Assembly (NCBI GenBank): GCA_001708385.1
Contig: CP012388.1
Span: 1,054,001-1,118,000 of the forward strand
Direction: 5' to 3'
Source: Flavobacterium psychrophilum
Lineage (GTDB): Bacteria; Bacteroidota; Bacteroidia; Flavobacteriales; Flavobacteriaceae
DNA length: 64,000 nt
The notes beneath the pieces are model-generated. The model searched no databases, had not been told where the DNA came from, and saw only the letters and a program-made list of their open reading frames with translations. Shown piece by piece: positions 26,618 through 36,049 of the stretch (within the stretch, counting starts at the first letter, position 1; every line of letters starts with the position of its first letter). A program made the translations under genes and the position numbers.

Positions 26618-26693
26618 AAAAGCTATTTCCTGCTATCGGCTGTATCTGCCCTTTGGCCTTGCCGGGCAGGATGCCGCCTCTATCAGGGCTAGG
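26618..26693 (+). ncRNA. Candidate structured RNA or dispersed intergenic element
   Basis: The stretch folds into one long interrupted hairpin of five nested helices: AGC/GCT (26621-26623 with 26688-26690), CCTG/CAGG (26629-26632 with 26684-26687), CGGC/GCCG (26637-26640 with 26673-26676), CTGCCC/GGGCAG (26646-26651 with 26664-26669) and an apical GGC/GCC (26555-offset pair at 26655-26657 with 26661-26663). That is 20 Watson-Crick pairs, with CTAT repeated in the internal loops. It is G+C-richer than its surroundings and lies outside any gene. I recall similar sequences between genes in other Flavobacterium genomes, and the named Bacteroidota motif Flavo-1 is a candidate match; neither is verified here. 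Confidence 0.5.
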
Positions 26694-26756
26694 CACAAAC
26701 TGTAACACTTTCTTTAAACTTTTTTTCTGCCGTTTTAACTTTTACATTACTTATAA

Positions 26757-26791
26757 AAACAAACCCCGGGCAGCTTTCGCTGTCCGGGGTT
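26757..26791 (-). terminator. Terminator of the giant repeat-protein gene
   Basis: AACCCCGG (26762-26769) pairs with CCGGGGTT (26784-26791), extended by CAGC/GCTG around the loop TTTC. On the minus strand a T-rich run follows. It lies 26 bp beyond the stop codon. Confidence 0.85.
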
Positions 26792-26817
26792 CTTAGTTAT
26801 TATGGTTTTCTATTTGT

Positions 26818-29800
26818 TTATCTCTTCAGTGAGAAATGCGATTTAAATTCTTTGGTTACCGTTGTGGTGCCATCAAACTCAGGGTAGGTAACGGTGAACC
26901 AGTAGTCCGTTGCCGGTACCGGGGTACCGTTTAGTGTTCCGTCCCATCCGCTGCTCTCAAGGTCCGGGCTTATCTGTTTGATAAGCTTGCCATAGCGGTC
27001 AAAGATATAGATCACCGATCCTGTACCACTCAACCCTATGATGTTCCACGTGTCATGGAAACCATCACCGTTAGGGGTAAAGAAGTTAGGGTAGTCTACA
27101 ATGCTTACCCCATTTAAGATTAGCTCCTGGCATGGAAAATCTGTTTTCTCATCCCATACCGTAACCGTGTGGTAGCCCGGGGATACATTGGTGAATACCG
27201 GAGATTCCTGCCTTGGGCCGTTATCCAGCTGGTAGGTGTACTCCCCGTTTCCTTCTATGGTTACCGTTATGGTCTGGTTATCGCTAAAGTAGTTGGTTAC
27301 ATAGTACCCCTGGCCTATTGCTGATGCCTGCCCTGATTCGATTACCGTAAAGCCTGCCGATTCATCCGACACACATTCCAGTGGCGCAGGGCCCGTTACT
27401 ACTACGGTGTATACGCCGCCTGTTTTGGCGATGTAGCTTCCTGAGTCATCACTATCGGTTAGCAGTACCCCGTCTTTGTACCAAAGATAGGTGTGCCCGT
27501 TTGGTACTACACCACTGTTAAGTTCCAGCTCGCCTTCGCTTGCCCCCCATTCGATACATACTGTATCGCTGCCATCTGCTGTGGTGATAACAGGCTCTGC
27601 CCTGCGCTCTACCCTTAGGGTTACCGTAGTGGTGGCACTGCATGGAGTGTCCTGTACCGTATCGCTGTTGGTTACTACGATCCAGATCACCTGGCTCTCC
27701 GGAGTCTGGTTGGTATAGTTTTCAGGGTCTTGTATCGGTTGCGGTGCAGGTACTGTAGACGGGTCAATATCGTAATAGCTTACAAGGAACACAGCCGGGT
27801 CCTGAGCGCCAAGTACTTCAGGTGCAAGTAGGGTTAAATCCCATCCTGAGGCCCTGCCGTCATTCTGGTCGTCGGTATCACATACCGCCGCAGGGTCTGC
27901 CACAGGGTTGGCTACTGCCTGCTGCTCTACGATAAGCTCAAGCTCTTTTACGATCCTGCACCCTGTGTCGTTGTTCACTACTTCTATGTATACCGTTGCA
28001 CTGCCTGTTACTACATACCCTGTTATTGGCGTGGCACGTGTGGTAAGGGCTGCATCGCTAAAGTAGCCTATAGTGTAAATGGTACCTGTATTACCGCCAA
28101 GGGCTGTCTCTACATACTCCTTCAGGTTAAAGGCTGTCGGGGATGCAGGGGTGTCGTTACAGATACCATAGTCGGCAAGGTCGGCTATCGGTGGCAGTGG
28201 GTTCACTATTAGTTCAAGCTCCACTATCTGGAAGCACCTCAAATCAGATGGGTTATTGGTATTGGCCTCAACCCTTACCCATACACTGCCACTGGCACTG
28301 TTGTGGCTGGTTGGGTCAGGTATCGCATTGGTGCCTGCCTGGGCATCCTCTTCTGTGGTATAATAGCTGAACAGGTAGTTAGTACCGTTGTTGCGGATAT
28401 CATCCTGTGCAAGGGTCAGGTCAAAGGGCTCACTGCCTACCTCTGTAGTATCCTGGTCGCATACCTCAAGTGGGGCTGGGTTAAAGTTGGGTACAGGTAG
28501 CGGAAGCACCCTTATGGTTAGGGTGGTATAGCTAACACACCCTTGGGTGGTGGTTACCCTTACCCAGATCGTTCTTGGGTTTTGGGCTGCTCCATTGCTG
28601 TCTGTATTTACATACGCCTTAGGGTCAGCGATTGCCACGGCGGTGCTGTCTGTTTTTGGGTCGGTGGTAAAGTAGTCTACAACGTAGTCCATGCCTACCC
28701 CATCAGGGCCCAGTATCTCATCGTCTTTTTGTGTAAGGTCAAATTCTGCAATACCGTCATTTGGCAGTGCCTCGTTACATACGGCAAGGGGTGTTGGGGT
28801 TACCAACTGGTGTGGCTTGTTGATATGGATGGTAAAGCTCGTAAGGCTATAGCAGCCTGCGGTATTCTCTACCCTTACCCAGATCACCTGCCCATCCCTG
28901 GCAATGTGCCTTGCAGGGCTGGCAATACCGTTACTACCCGCATCAGCATCAGCCTTGGAAAGGTAATAGGTGATTGTTACTTCCACAGGGGCTACTGCTT
29001 CTTTTATCTGTGTTTCATATACTGTAAGGTCTGTCCTTAGCGCCCCGTCCTGCCCATTGTTGTCGGTATCATCACAAAGGGTGATATCCTGTAGCTTTGG
29101 TGCCTGCGGTGCAGGGGTTACTATAAGGGTAACCGGGAATGGCGTGGTGTTAAAGCAGCCTGTAGTACTGCTCACTGCCCTTACCCAAAGGGTTTGTGTG
29201 CCCGGGTGGTCATTCCTGTAGTCGGTCGTATTACCGATCGGGTTGGCCCCCGATAGTGCTTCCTCCGCCGTTAGGTGGAAGGTGATCACAAGGCTTGTAT
29301 CACCATTGGCAAGGGTTTCTTTTAAGGCTTCAAGGTTAAACTCACCGATACCGTTGCCATCGGTATCACATACCGTTAGCTCATCCTGTGAGGGAAGGGT
29401 AAGTACCGGCTGCGGCTCTACCCTGATATCAAGGTAGCCAAGCCTGAAGCAGCCTGTAGTGGTTACCGTAAAGCGCACATAAAGGCTCTGTACCTGTGAA
29501 GTGTTCTCATACGCCTGTGCCTGGGCGTCGGTAAGGGCATTGGTGCCCCCTTGCGCATCGGCAAGGGTGGTATGGAAGGTTACCGCTACACCGTTTAGGT
29601 TTTCATCGGTGATGAATTTATCGATGGTAGTGGTAAGGTCAAAGGTCTCTTTGTTGGCCGGCAGTGTGGTATCACACAGCGAGTAGCTGTACTCATTGGT
29701 AATAAGCACCGGAAGGGCATTCACCACAAGGCGTACCGCTACGATATAGAAACAGCCTGTGGCTGTATTGGTTACTTTGGCATACACCGTAGCTGTTGCC

Positions 29801-32800
29801 GATGGGTAGTTGCCCGGTGTACCGATAAGGCTGGCAGGTGTAGCTGCAGCGTCGGTGTAATAGTCTACTGTGTACTGCGCAGGGTCTAAGCCTGCAAGTA
29901 TCTCAGCACTCTGGCTGTTCAGGTTAAAATGGGCTATGCCATCAGTATCGCTGGTACCGTCATCACACAGCGCATAAGGCTGCGCCGGGCTGTGGGCATC
30001 AGGCCTTGGGTTTACAATCAGCACAAGGGTTACCGTATCATAGCAGTCCGTAAGGTCCGACTGTACCCTTAGGTACAGGGTCTGGGTACCTGCTACGATA
30101 TTGTCATAGGCCTCGGGTGACGGTATCGCATTTACATTTAGGTCGGCATCGCTCTGGGTCTCAAAGGCGCTTACCGTTACATCGGGGATAGCAGCCTCAA
30201 TAGCCTGCATTGTAGGTACAAGGTTAAACCTTGCAAAGCCGTCGTTGTTGTCATCACACTCTGCAATGGGCGCAGGGGTGGTGGCAATAGGTGCAGGGAT
30301 GACATTTAACTCCACACGGGCTACCCTTACGCAGTTCGTGGTAGGGTTAATTACCCTGGCCCAGATATCGGCATCGCCTGACAGGTAGGTTGGGCCCGGT
30401 TCAAAATCAGCGCCACCGGCCAGTGCCTGGGCTTCTGTCTGGTAGAAATACACCACATAGCTTGCTGAGCCTGCCGTTACCGCTGTTGCAATTTCATCAA
30501 GGTCAAAATCAGCCTCGCCAGGCAGTTCTTCACACTCGGTGGCAATGAAGTCTGCAGGGTCGGTGCTTAATACAGGTAACGGGTTTACTAAAATGGTAAA
30601 TGAAGATACACTGCGGCAGCCAAAGGTTGTTGCTACCCCTACCCAGATTGTCTGCTGGTTAGGGGTTGCATTTGGATAGTTCTGCGGTGTTGTTATCGGG
30701 CTGGTATTGTTTTGTGCGTCTGCCTGGGTAAGGTAATACTGAACCGTAAGGCTCGCATCCCCGCCCCTTGCTGCATCGTCGTTTAAGGTTAAGTCAAATT
30801 CTTCTATACCGTCAGGTGAATTGTTGTCATCACACAGGGTAAGCTGGCTTACAACAGGTACAGCCGGGCGTGGGTGTACTATCAGTGTCAGCGGTACTAT
30901 GCTGCGGCAGCCTGTTGTGGTGCCTTCCTGTACTACACCTGCATATACCACTGTCGAGTTGCTGTAATGGCTCGATGGGTCCGGGATGGCATTTACATTT
31001 AGCTGTGCATCACTCAATGTTGGGTACCATGTAATAGTTAATCCCGACTGACCGTTTAGCACTTCGGCATTTCTTTGGGTCAGATCAAAAGTGGCAAAAC
31101 CTGCATTGTCAACTTCGCATGCTTCTAATACAGTGGGCTCAACTATGGTTGGGGCATTATTTATCGTAACTACGAAATCAGAATCATCTGTACAAACCGT
31201 AGTAGCATCTCCGGTTACAGCATGAATATAAACTGTCTGGGTTTCGGTTATGATAGTTCCTGCAGGAAGAAGGTCTCCCGTTCCTCCTGGGCCGGTGTAG
31301 TAATTACCAACAGTTAATGGCTGTAATTCATATCCGTCACAAGCAGCAACATCTGCAAGTTCCTGAACAACAGGTGCAGGATAAATAGTTACAACAAAAC
31401 TGTCTTCACTTGTACAATTTTCAGGTGTTGAGTTAGAAGCTGCAAAAACATATACGGTTTGAGAAGTATATAAAGTAGAATTTGCTGCTAACTGAGTACC
31501 GGCTCCTCCGGGAGCGGTAAAATAATTTCCTGTTGCAAGAACAGGTAAGGTATAACCAACATTACTACAAGCAAATGCATCATCAGGCGCAACAGCCTGT
31601 GGTGTTGGTGTAAGTATAAGATCTAACGATGTTACATCGAAACAAGTTGTACTCTTAGTATTGCTAACACGTGCGAAAACAGTACCACCTGTAGAAGTAT
31701 AAGCCGTTGGATCCGGAATTGAAAGATCATTATCATTAGCTCCCGGCAAAGTAGTGTGATAGGTAACCGCATAGTCCGTTGCAGGAGTAAGGGCACTTAA
31801 GATAGCGGCATTCCTAATTGTTAAGTCAAACACTTCAGAACCACTATTGTCTGTATCACATTTCTGGATATCGACTGGTTCTGTAGCTGTAGGATAATTG
31901 CTTACCTTAACTTTATATTCGAAATACACACGGCAGCCGGTTGCAATTTCGTCCGAAATTCTACCATATAACGTACGTTCTTCACCTTGATTAATAACGT
32001 AATTCTGCATCTCAGCAGTACTCATAGGAGGCCAACCAATCTGCGCCTCTTCAGCCGTAGCATAAAGAGTTAGCATATAATAATCAGGATCAAGTCCGTT
32101 AAGTACCTGATCATTAATTTCCGTTAAATCTACAGTCGCCACAGGTTCATCAGTACAGATCACAACATCATCGACATCATTAAACTCAAATGGAACAGTT
32201 TCTACATCCACCTCGTCTTCAACAACATAAGTAGAAAGATCACACATAGTGTAAGTAGCTCGTCCTATATAAGTAGTTGGCTCTGTAGGGCAAACCTCAA
32301 AAGGCATCCCCGATCCTATCGATACTGTAGGATTTGCAGCGTCATACCATTTGATATCAACAACACTGGGACCATCAGGAGTAAACCTCATTGCCCTATT
32401 ATGCGCGGTAAAATTAATATTGTTCATTCCTGGAGCGTATAGAGATGTAGTTGCATCCTTACGTACACCAACAGCAGCTCTTCCCTCATTCCAGGTACAA
32501 CCGGTGCTAAACTCTCTATCCTTAATATAAACTTCGATAACATTAGTGGTTTCATACAACACCATCATACTTGTCATCGTATTACCGTCTGGACAACTAA
32601 AATGTTTTGTATTAAAAATACTGAATACAAGAACCCTGTTGGGTGCCGCACCTTTAACACTCCAAAGGATATTGTGATCAACCGGATTTTTTATGCTGGG
32701 TTCATCGCCGGGTTGCGTATCCTGTAAAACTCCAAAAATAGAATAATTAGTTATCGCCGGAGGATTAGCACCCTGTAAATTCCATGGTGCCTGAGAGTTA

Positions 32801-33231
32801 ACAGCAGGAATTGGCGGAATAGCTGTAGGATCACCCGGAAGGGATGGCTGATACTGCCCACCAGGCACAACGCCTGCAATACTAAAAGTAATAGCTCCAT
32901 TAGTATTTATAAGTGCCTTATCATACATCTGCCCGTAAAAGCAAAATTTAAAAGGTAAATCCAGCACACGAGACCATATATCATCAATTTTAATAGACTC
33001 TACTGCCCCACCATCTGTACCGTCAAATTTAAAAGGCGGCGACCATGGTATCTCATCAACCTTGTACTGTGTTGTAGCCCCTGTATCAAAATAAACAGCA
33101 TTTAGGGTTGTACAGTCACCGGGTTTACAAATCGGAGCTCCCGTGTATACAGTAACATCTGGTTGCGGCTGGGCAAACATGTTTAAACTAATGAAACTGA
33201 ACAAAAGCAATAATAGGTACTTATTCTTCAT
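26818..33231 (-). CDS. Giant repeat protein with gliding-motility/T9SS type B C-terminal domain
   Basis: A 2137-residue secreted protein. The signal peptide is MKNKYLLLLLFSFISLNMFAQ. Residues about 22-345 form a non-repeat head with a GAITFSIAG-type fold. About 16 units of 75-105 residues follow (about 345-1880), most with a CD/CDD start, a FDLT element, a YY or YF strand, an SxDA element, and an IWVRV...TGC end. Units at about 548-694 are a different, shorter type with NYFTAPGG and NYYTGPGG. An Ig-like region (about 1880-2045) and a CHU_C/TIGR04131 domain (YPNFFTPNGDGFHDTWNI, then FDRYGKLIKQISP) end the protein, marking it as T9SS cargo anchored or released at the surface. It is probably an adhesin. 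Its 3' two-thirds is much richer in G+C than its 5' third. Confidence 0.93.
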   Translation of the reverse strand: MKNKYLLLLLFSFISLNMFAQPQPDVTVYTGAPICKPGDCTTLNAVYFDTGATTQYKVDEIPWSPPFKFDGTDGGAVESIKIDDIWSRVLDLPFKFCFYGQMYDKALINTNGAITFSIAGVVPGGQYQPSLPGDPTAIPPIPAVNSQAPWNLQGANPPAITNYSIFGVLQDTQPGDEPSIKNPVDHNILWSVKGAAPNRVLVFSIFNTKHFSCPDGNTMTSMMVLYETTNVIEVYIKDREFSTGCTWNEGRAAVGVRKDATTSLYAPGMNNINFTAHNRAMRFTPDGPSVVDIKWYDAANPTVSIGSGMPFEVCPTEPTTYIGRATYTMCDLSTYVVEDEVDVETVPFEFNDVDDVVICTDEPVATVDLTEINDQVLNGLDPDYYMLTLYATAEEAQIGWPPMSTAEMQNYVINQGEERTLYGRISDEIATGCRVYFEYKVKVSNYPTATEPVDIQKCDTDNSGSEVFDLTIRNAAILSALTPATDYAVTYHTTLPGANDNDLSIPDPTAYTSTGGTVFARVSNTKSTTCFDVTSLDLILTPTPQAVAPDDAFACSNVGYTLPVLATGNYFTAPGGAGTQLAANSTLYTSQTVYVFAASNSTPENCTSEDSFVVTIYPAPVVQELADVAACDGYELQPLTVGNYYTGPGGTGDLLPAGTIITETQTVYIHAVTGDATTVCTDDSDFVVTINNAPTIVEPTVLEACEVDNAGFATFDLTQRNAEVLNGQSGLTITWYPTLSDAQLNVNAIPDPSSHYSNSTVVYAGVVQEGTTTGCRSIVPLTLIVHPRPAVPVVSQLTLCDDNNSPDGIEEFDLTLNDDAARGGDASLTVQYYLTQADAQNNTSPITTPQNYPNATPNQQTIWVGVATTFGCRSVSSFTILVNPLPVLSTDPADFIATECEELPGEADFDLDEIATAVTAGSASYVVYFYQTEAQALAGGADFEPGPTYLSGDADIWARVINPTTNCVRVARVELNVIPAPIATTPAPIAECDDNNDGFARFNLVPTMQAIEAAIPDVTVSAFETQSDADLNVNAIPSPEAYDNIVAGTQTLYLRVQSDLTDCYDTVTLVLIVNPRPDAHSPAQPYALCDDGTSDTDGIAHFNLNSQSAEILAGLDPAQYTVDYYTDAAATPASLIGTPGNYPSATATVYAKVTNTATGCFYIVAVRLVVNALPVLITNEYSYSLCDTTLPANKETFDLTTTIDKFITDENLNGVAVTFHTTLADAQGGTNALTDAQAQAYENTSQVQSLYVRFTVTTTGCFRLGYLDIRVEPQPVLTLPSQDELTVCDTDGNGIGEFNLEALKETLANGDTSLVITFHLTAEEALSGANPIGNTTDYRNDHPGTQTLWVRAVSSTTGCFNTTPFPVTLIVTPAPQAPKLQDITLCDDTDNNGQDGALRTDLTVYETQIKEAVAPVEVTITYYLSKADADAGSNGIASPARHIARDGQVIWVRVENTAGCYSLTSFTIHINKPHQLVTPTPLAVCNEALPNDGIAEFDLTQKDDEILGPDGVGMDYVVDYFTTDPKTDSTAVAIADPKAYVNTDSNGAAQNPRTIWVRVTTTQGCVSYTTLTIRVLPLPVPNFNPAPLEVCDQDTTEVGSEPFDLTLAQDDIRNNGTNYLFSYYTTEEDAQAGTNAIPDPTSHNSASGSVWVRVEANTNNPSDLRCFQIVELELIVNPLPPIADLADYGICNDTPASPTAFNLKEYVETALGGNTGTIYTIGYFSDAALTTRATPITGYVVTGSATVYIEVVNNDTGCRIVKELELIVEQQAVANPVADPAAVCDTDDQNDGRASGWDLTLLAPEVLGAQDPAVFLVSYYDIDPSTVPAPQPIQDPENYTNQTPESQVIWIVVTNSDTVQDTPCSATTTVTLRVERRAEPVITTADGSDTVCIEWGASEGELELNSGVVPNGHTYLWYKDGVLLTDSDDSGSYIAKTGGVYTVVVTGPAPLECVSDESAGFTVIESGQASAIGQGYYVTNYFSDNQTITVTIEGNGEYTYQLDNGPRQESPVFTNVSPGYHTVTVWDEKTDFPCQELILNGVSIVDYPNFFTPNGDGFHDTWNIIGLSGTGSVIYIFDRYGKLIKQISPDLESSGWDGTLNGTPVPATDYWFTVTYPEFDGTTTVTKEFKSHFSLKR
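27600..32200 (-). repeat. Tandem 75-105-residue repeat array within the giant gene
   Basis: Repeat units are recognisable at DNA level on the plus strand, for example ACCCTTACCCAGATC at the same place in units near 28555 and 28870, and close variants near 28275, 29176 and 30640. The array runs through the base-composition change at about 31.05 kb. It is a protein-coding repeat, not CRISPR. Confidence 0.8.
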
Positions 33232-33536
33232 TTGGGCTAAATTTTTGGAACGCGAAAATTACACAAATTTGACACAAAAAAAACAAAAAAAGTTTTATTT
33301 TTTTATATGATAACAGGTAAGCGGTTAAATACCCTACCTAAAGCTCAAAAAAAGTTATAATTTTTTGTAAAGTATATTTATATGGACTTTACCTTTTCTT
33401 AATAATTAGACAAGACTATCAACTACATTTTAGGCGTAAGTACAGAATAACCTATATATGTATCAATTTAGAATCAACTTTTATAGTTATCTTTGCCCCC
33501 ATTAATTTTCACAATACCGTATATAAACATTATATA
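33232..33536. other. 305-bp divergent intergenic region
   Basis: Between the giant gene (minus) and folE (plus). It is very A+T-rich with A-tracts near 33270-33300. It holds the folE promoter at its right end and, on the minus strand near 33268-33275, a CAAATTTG that resembles TAnnTTTG with one mismatch and may serve the giant gene. No ORF, terminator or RNA gene is seen. Confidence 0.6.
33488..33495 (+). promoter_or_regulatory. -7 element of folE
   Basis: TATCTTTG followed by C is an exact TAnnTTTG match 41 bp before the folE ATG. A TTTA at 33467-33470 lies at about the -33 spacing. Confidence 0.68.
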
Positions 33537-34208
33537 ATGACCCATAACGACGATACTAAAGACGAGATTGGAGATAACCATTTTGCTACAAGCGCTCAAA
33601 CTCCTTTACGTGATGATGCTTTTGAAATGTCTGATGATGACAAGATTGCTGCTATTAAGCAGGATGTTGAAAGCATATTAAGAACCCTGGGCATGGATCT
33701 TACCGATGATAGCATTAAAGGCACACCCAACCGTGTTGCAAAAATGTTTGTAAAAGAAATATTCGGCGGACTTAACCCAGCGAAAAAACCGGGATCATCT
33801 ACCTTTGAAAATAAATATAAGTACAACGAAATGCTGGTTGAGAAAAACATTACCGTGTACTCTACCTGCGAACACCACCTTTTACCTATAGTAGGCAGAG
33901 CTCACGTTGCTTATATTTCTAATGGTAATGTTGTTGGACTTAGTAAAATGAACCGTATTGTTGATTATTTTGCTAAAAGACCGCAAGTTCAGGAAAGGCT
34001 AACAATACAAATTGTTCAGGAACTTAAAAAAGTACTTAACACTGAAGACGTTGCCTGCGTGATTGATGCGAAACACCTTTGCGTTAACTCCCGCGGAATA
34101 CGCGATATCGAAAGCAGCACTGTTACTTCTGAATTTGGAGGCAGATTTAAAGAAGAAAGTGTAAGAAGGGAATTTTTAGATTATATTAAACTGGATACAC
34201 AGTTTTAA
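33537..34208 (+). CDS. folE: GTP cyclohydrolase I
   Basis: First enzyme of tetrahydrofolate (and tetrahydrobiopterin) synthesis, making 7,8-dihydroneopterin triphosphate from GTP. It has 223 residues, with a 40-residue acidic N-terminal extension. The zinc ligands Cys111 and His114 lie in STCEHHLLP, and Cys182 in KHLCVNSRG. The GLSKMNRIVDYFAKRPQVQE segment is the usual oligomer core. It has its own promoter and is followed by cysS, 39 bp downstream, which has a separate -7 element. Confidence 0.97.
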   Translation: MTHNDDTKDEIGDNHFATSAQTPLRDDAFEMSDDDKIAAIKQDVESILRTLGMDLTDDSIKGTPNRVAKMFVKEIFGGLNPAKKPGSSTFENKYKYNEMLVEKNITVYSTCEHHLLPIVGRAHVAYISNGNVVGLSKMNRIVDYFAKRPQVQERLTIQIVQELKKVLNTEDVACVIDAKHLCVNSRGIRDIESSTVTSEFGGRFKEESVRREFLDYIKLDTQF

Positions 34209-34209
34209 A

Positions 34210-34217
34210 TATCTTTG
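34210..34217 (+). promoter_or_regulatory. -7 element of cysS
   Basis: TATCTTTG is an exact TAnnTTTG match 30 bp before the cysS ATG, starting one base after the folE stop codon. Confidence 0.62.
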
Positions 34218-34247
34218 AGAATATATTAGTCTTCAATCTAACAAACT

Positions 34248-35732
34248 ATGCATTTATACCAAAATCAGGCTTTAAAGCTTTACAATACACTAAGTGGTGA
34301 AAAAGAAACATTTGTTCCCCTGCATGAAGGTGCTGTGGGTATGTATGTGTGCGGACCAACCGTATACAGTAATGTTCACTTAGGAAACTGTAGAACTTTT
34401 ATTTCTTTTGACCTGATATTTAGATACCTTAAGCATTTAGGCTTTAAGGTAAGATACGTGCGTAACATTACCGATGTAGGCCACATTGAAGACGATGCTG
34501 ATGAAGGCGAAGACAAAATCGCTAAAAAAGCAAGACTTGAAAAACTTGAGCCAATGGAGATTGTACAACAGTATTCGGTAGATTTTCACCAGATACTGGA
34601 ATTGTTCAACAATCTTCTTCCAAGCATAGAGCCTACCGCTACAGGACATATTATAGAGCAGATAGAAACGGTAAAGCAAATTATTGCAAATGGTTATGCT
34701 TACGAGTCTAACGGGTCTGTTTATTTCGACGTAGTAAAATTCAACGAAACTCACGATTACGGAAGGCTAAGCGGAAGAAATCTGGAAGATATGATTTCTA
34801 ATACCCGCGACCTTAGCGGACAGGACGAAAAAAGAAACCCTCAGGATTTCGCACTTTGGAAAAAGGCAGAACCGGAACATATAATGCGCTGGCCATCGCC
34901 GTGGGGAGACGGTTTTCCGGGATGGCACCTGGAATGTACAGCTATGAGCACCAAATATCTTGGTAATCATTTTGATATACATGGCGGAGGTATGGATCTT
35001 AAGTTCCCTCACCATGAATGTGAAATTGCACAAAACGAAGCATGTACAGGACAAGCTCCGGTGAATTACTGGATGCATGCCAATATGCTTACGCTTAACG
35101 GCAAAAAAATGTCTAAATCTACTGGAAATAATATCCTCCCAAGGGAGATATTTTCCGGAAACAATGATAAGCTTAGTAAATCGTTTACGCCATCGGTAAC
35201 ACGTTTCTTTATTCTTCAGGCACACTACCGTAGTATACTTGATTTCTCTAACGATGCTATTGTAGCAGCCGAAAAAGGTTTTAACCGCCTTATGGATTCT
35301 TTAGAGAACATAAAAGAGGTACAGGATTCAGCAACTTCAACATTAAACATTGCAGCGTGGAAGCAATCGTGCTATGATGCCATGAATGATGACTTTAACA
35401 GCCCTATACTTATCGCTCAGTTGTTTGAAGCTGTTAAATATATCAACCTTCTAAAGGATGGAAAAGAAACACTTACCGCACAGGATATTGAGACACTATC
35501 TAAAGCGATGAATGCCTTTGTTTTTGATATATTAGGCCTTAAAAACGAAGCTGCCGGAGAAGGAAGTAACGACAAACTTGAAAGTGTGGTAAACATGCTT
35601 ATAGGCATGCGTAATGAAGCGCGTGCCAATAAAGATTTTGCCTTATCCGACCAAATAAGAAACAAACTTACCGATCTTGGCATAGAACTGAAAGACTCTA
35701 AGGAAGGTACTACGTTTTCTGTAAATCAATAA
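34248..35732 (+). CDS. cysS: Cysteine--tRNA ligase
   Basis: Class I synthetase charging tRNA-Cys; cytoplasmic. It has 494 residues, normal for the family. The zinc Cys35 and the HIGH-type HLGN (44-47) lie in [15 protein letters not shown]. Other zinc ligands are in WHLECTAMS and [10 protein letters not shown], and KMSKS is at 287-291. The C-terminal helical domain closes the protein. yidD starts 2 bp after its stop codon, so the two are co-transcribed. Confidence 0.98.
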   Translation: MHLYQNQALKLYNTLSGEKETFVPLHEGAVGMYVCGPTVYSNVHLGNCRTFISFDLIFRYLKHLGFKVRYVRNITDVGHIEDDADEGEDKIAKKARLEKLEPMEIVQQYSVDFHQILELFNNLLPSIEPTATGHIIEQIETVKQIIANGYAYESNGSVYFDVVKFNETHDYGRLSGRNLEDMISNTRDLSGQDEKRNPQDFALWKKAEPEHIMRWPSPWGDGFPGWHLECTAMSTKYLGNHFDIHGGGMDLKFPHHECEIAQNEACTGQAPVNYWMHANMLTLNGKKMSKSTGNNILPREIFSGNNDKLSKSFTPSVTRFFILQAHYRSILDFSNDAIVAAEKGFNRLMDSLENIKEVQDSATSTLNIAAWKQSCYDAMNDDFNSPILIAQLFEAVKYINLLKDGKETLTAQDIETLSKAMNAFVFDILGLKNEAAGEGSNDKLESVVNMLIGMRNEARANKDFALSDQIRNKLTDLGIELKDSKEGTTFSVNQ

Positions 35733-35734
35733 TT

Positions 35735-35986
35735 TTGACTATCAAAAGCTTACTTACAGCTCCTTTTATAGGTTTGGTTCGCTTTTATCAGGTGGCTATA
35801 TCGCCCTTAACTCCCGGCGTATGCCGTTACTCCCCTACCTGCTCTCAATACACTATTGAAGCATTACGGATGCACGGACTATTTAAAGGGAGCTGGCTTA
35901 GCCTAAAACGAATTGCAAGCTGCAATCCCTGGGGTGGCAGCGGTTATGATCCGGTTCCGCAGAAAGAATGTAATCATAACCATTAG
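35735..35986 (+). CDS. yidD: Membrane protein insertion efficiency factor YidD
   Basis: An 83-residue amphipathic protein that helps YidC insert membrane proteins. The family pattern is complete: [20 protein letters not shown], then [19 protein letters not shown], then [21 protein letters not shown]. The start is a TTG at 35735; no ATG or GTG occurs in frame between the preceding stop and the conserved core. It sits 2 bp downstream of cysS, so translation is probably coupled by reinitiation. No rnpA or yidC is nearby, unlike the common rpmH-rnpA-yidD-yidC order. Confidence 0.93.
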   Translation: MTIKSLLTAPFIGLVRFYQVAISPLTPGVCRYSPTCSQYTIEALRMHGLFKGSWLSLKRIASCNPWGGSGYDPVPQKECNHNH

Positions 35987-35996
35987 TTGAAGTTAT

Positions 35997-36004
35997 TAAC
36001 TTTG
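35997..36004 (+). promoter_or_regulatory. -7 element of the first lgt
   Basis: TAACTTTG is an exact TAnnTTTG match 45 bp before the lgt ATG. Confidence 0.62.
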
Positions 36005-36049
36005 GAGACGGACACATTTACTTAAATTTACAGCACAAATATAAATTAC

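Noticed and set aside
27491..29686. Several plus-strand open frames of 60-165 codons
   Set aside because: They are antisense shadows of the G+C-rich part of the giant repeat gene; they have no start context or recognisable product.
27600..32200. Regularly spaced repeats that might suggest a CRISPR array
   Set aside because: The units are about 225-315 bp, in frame, and encode repeated protein domains; there are no short identical repeats with unique spacers.
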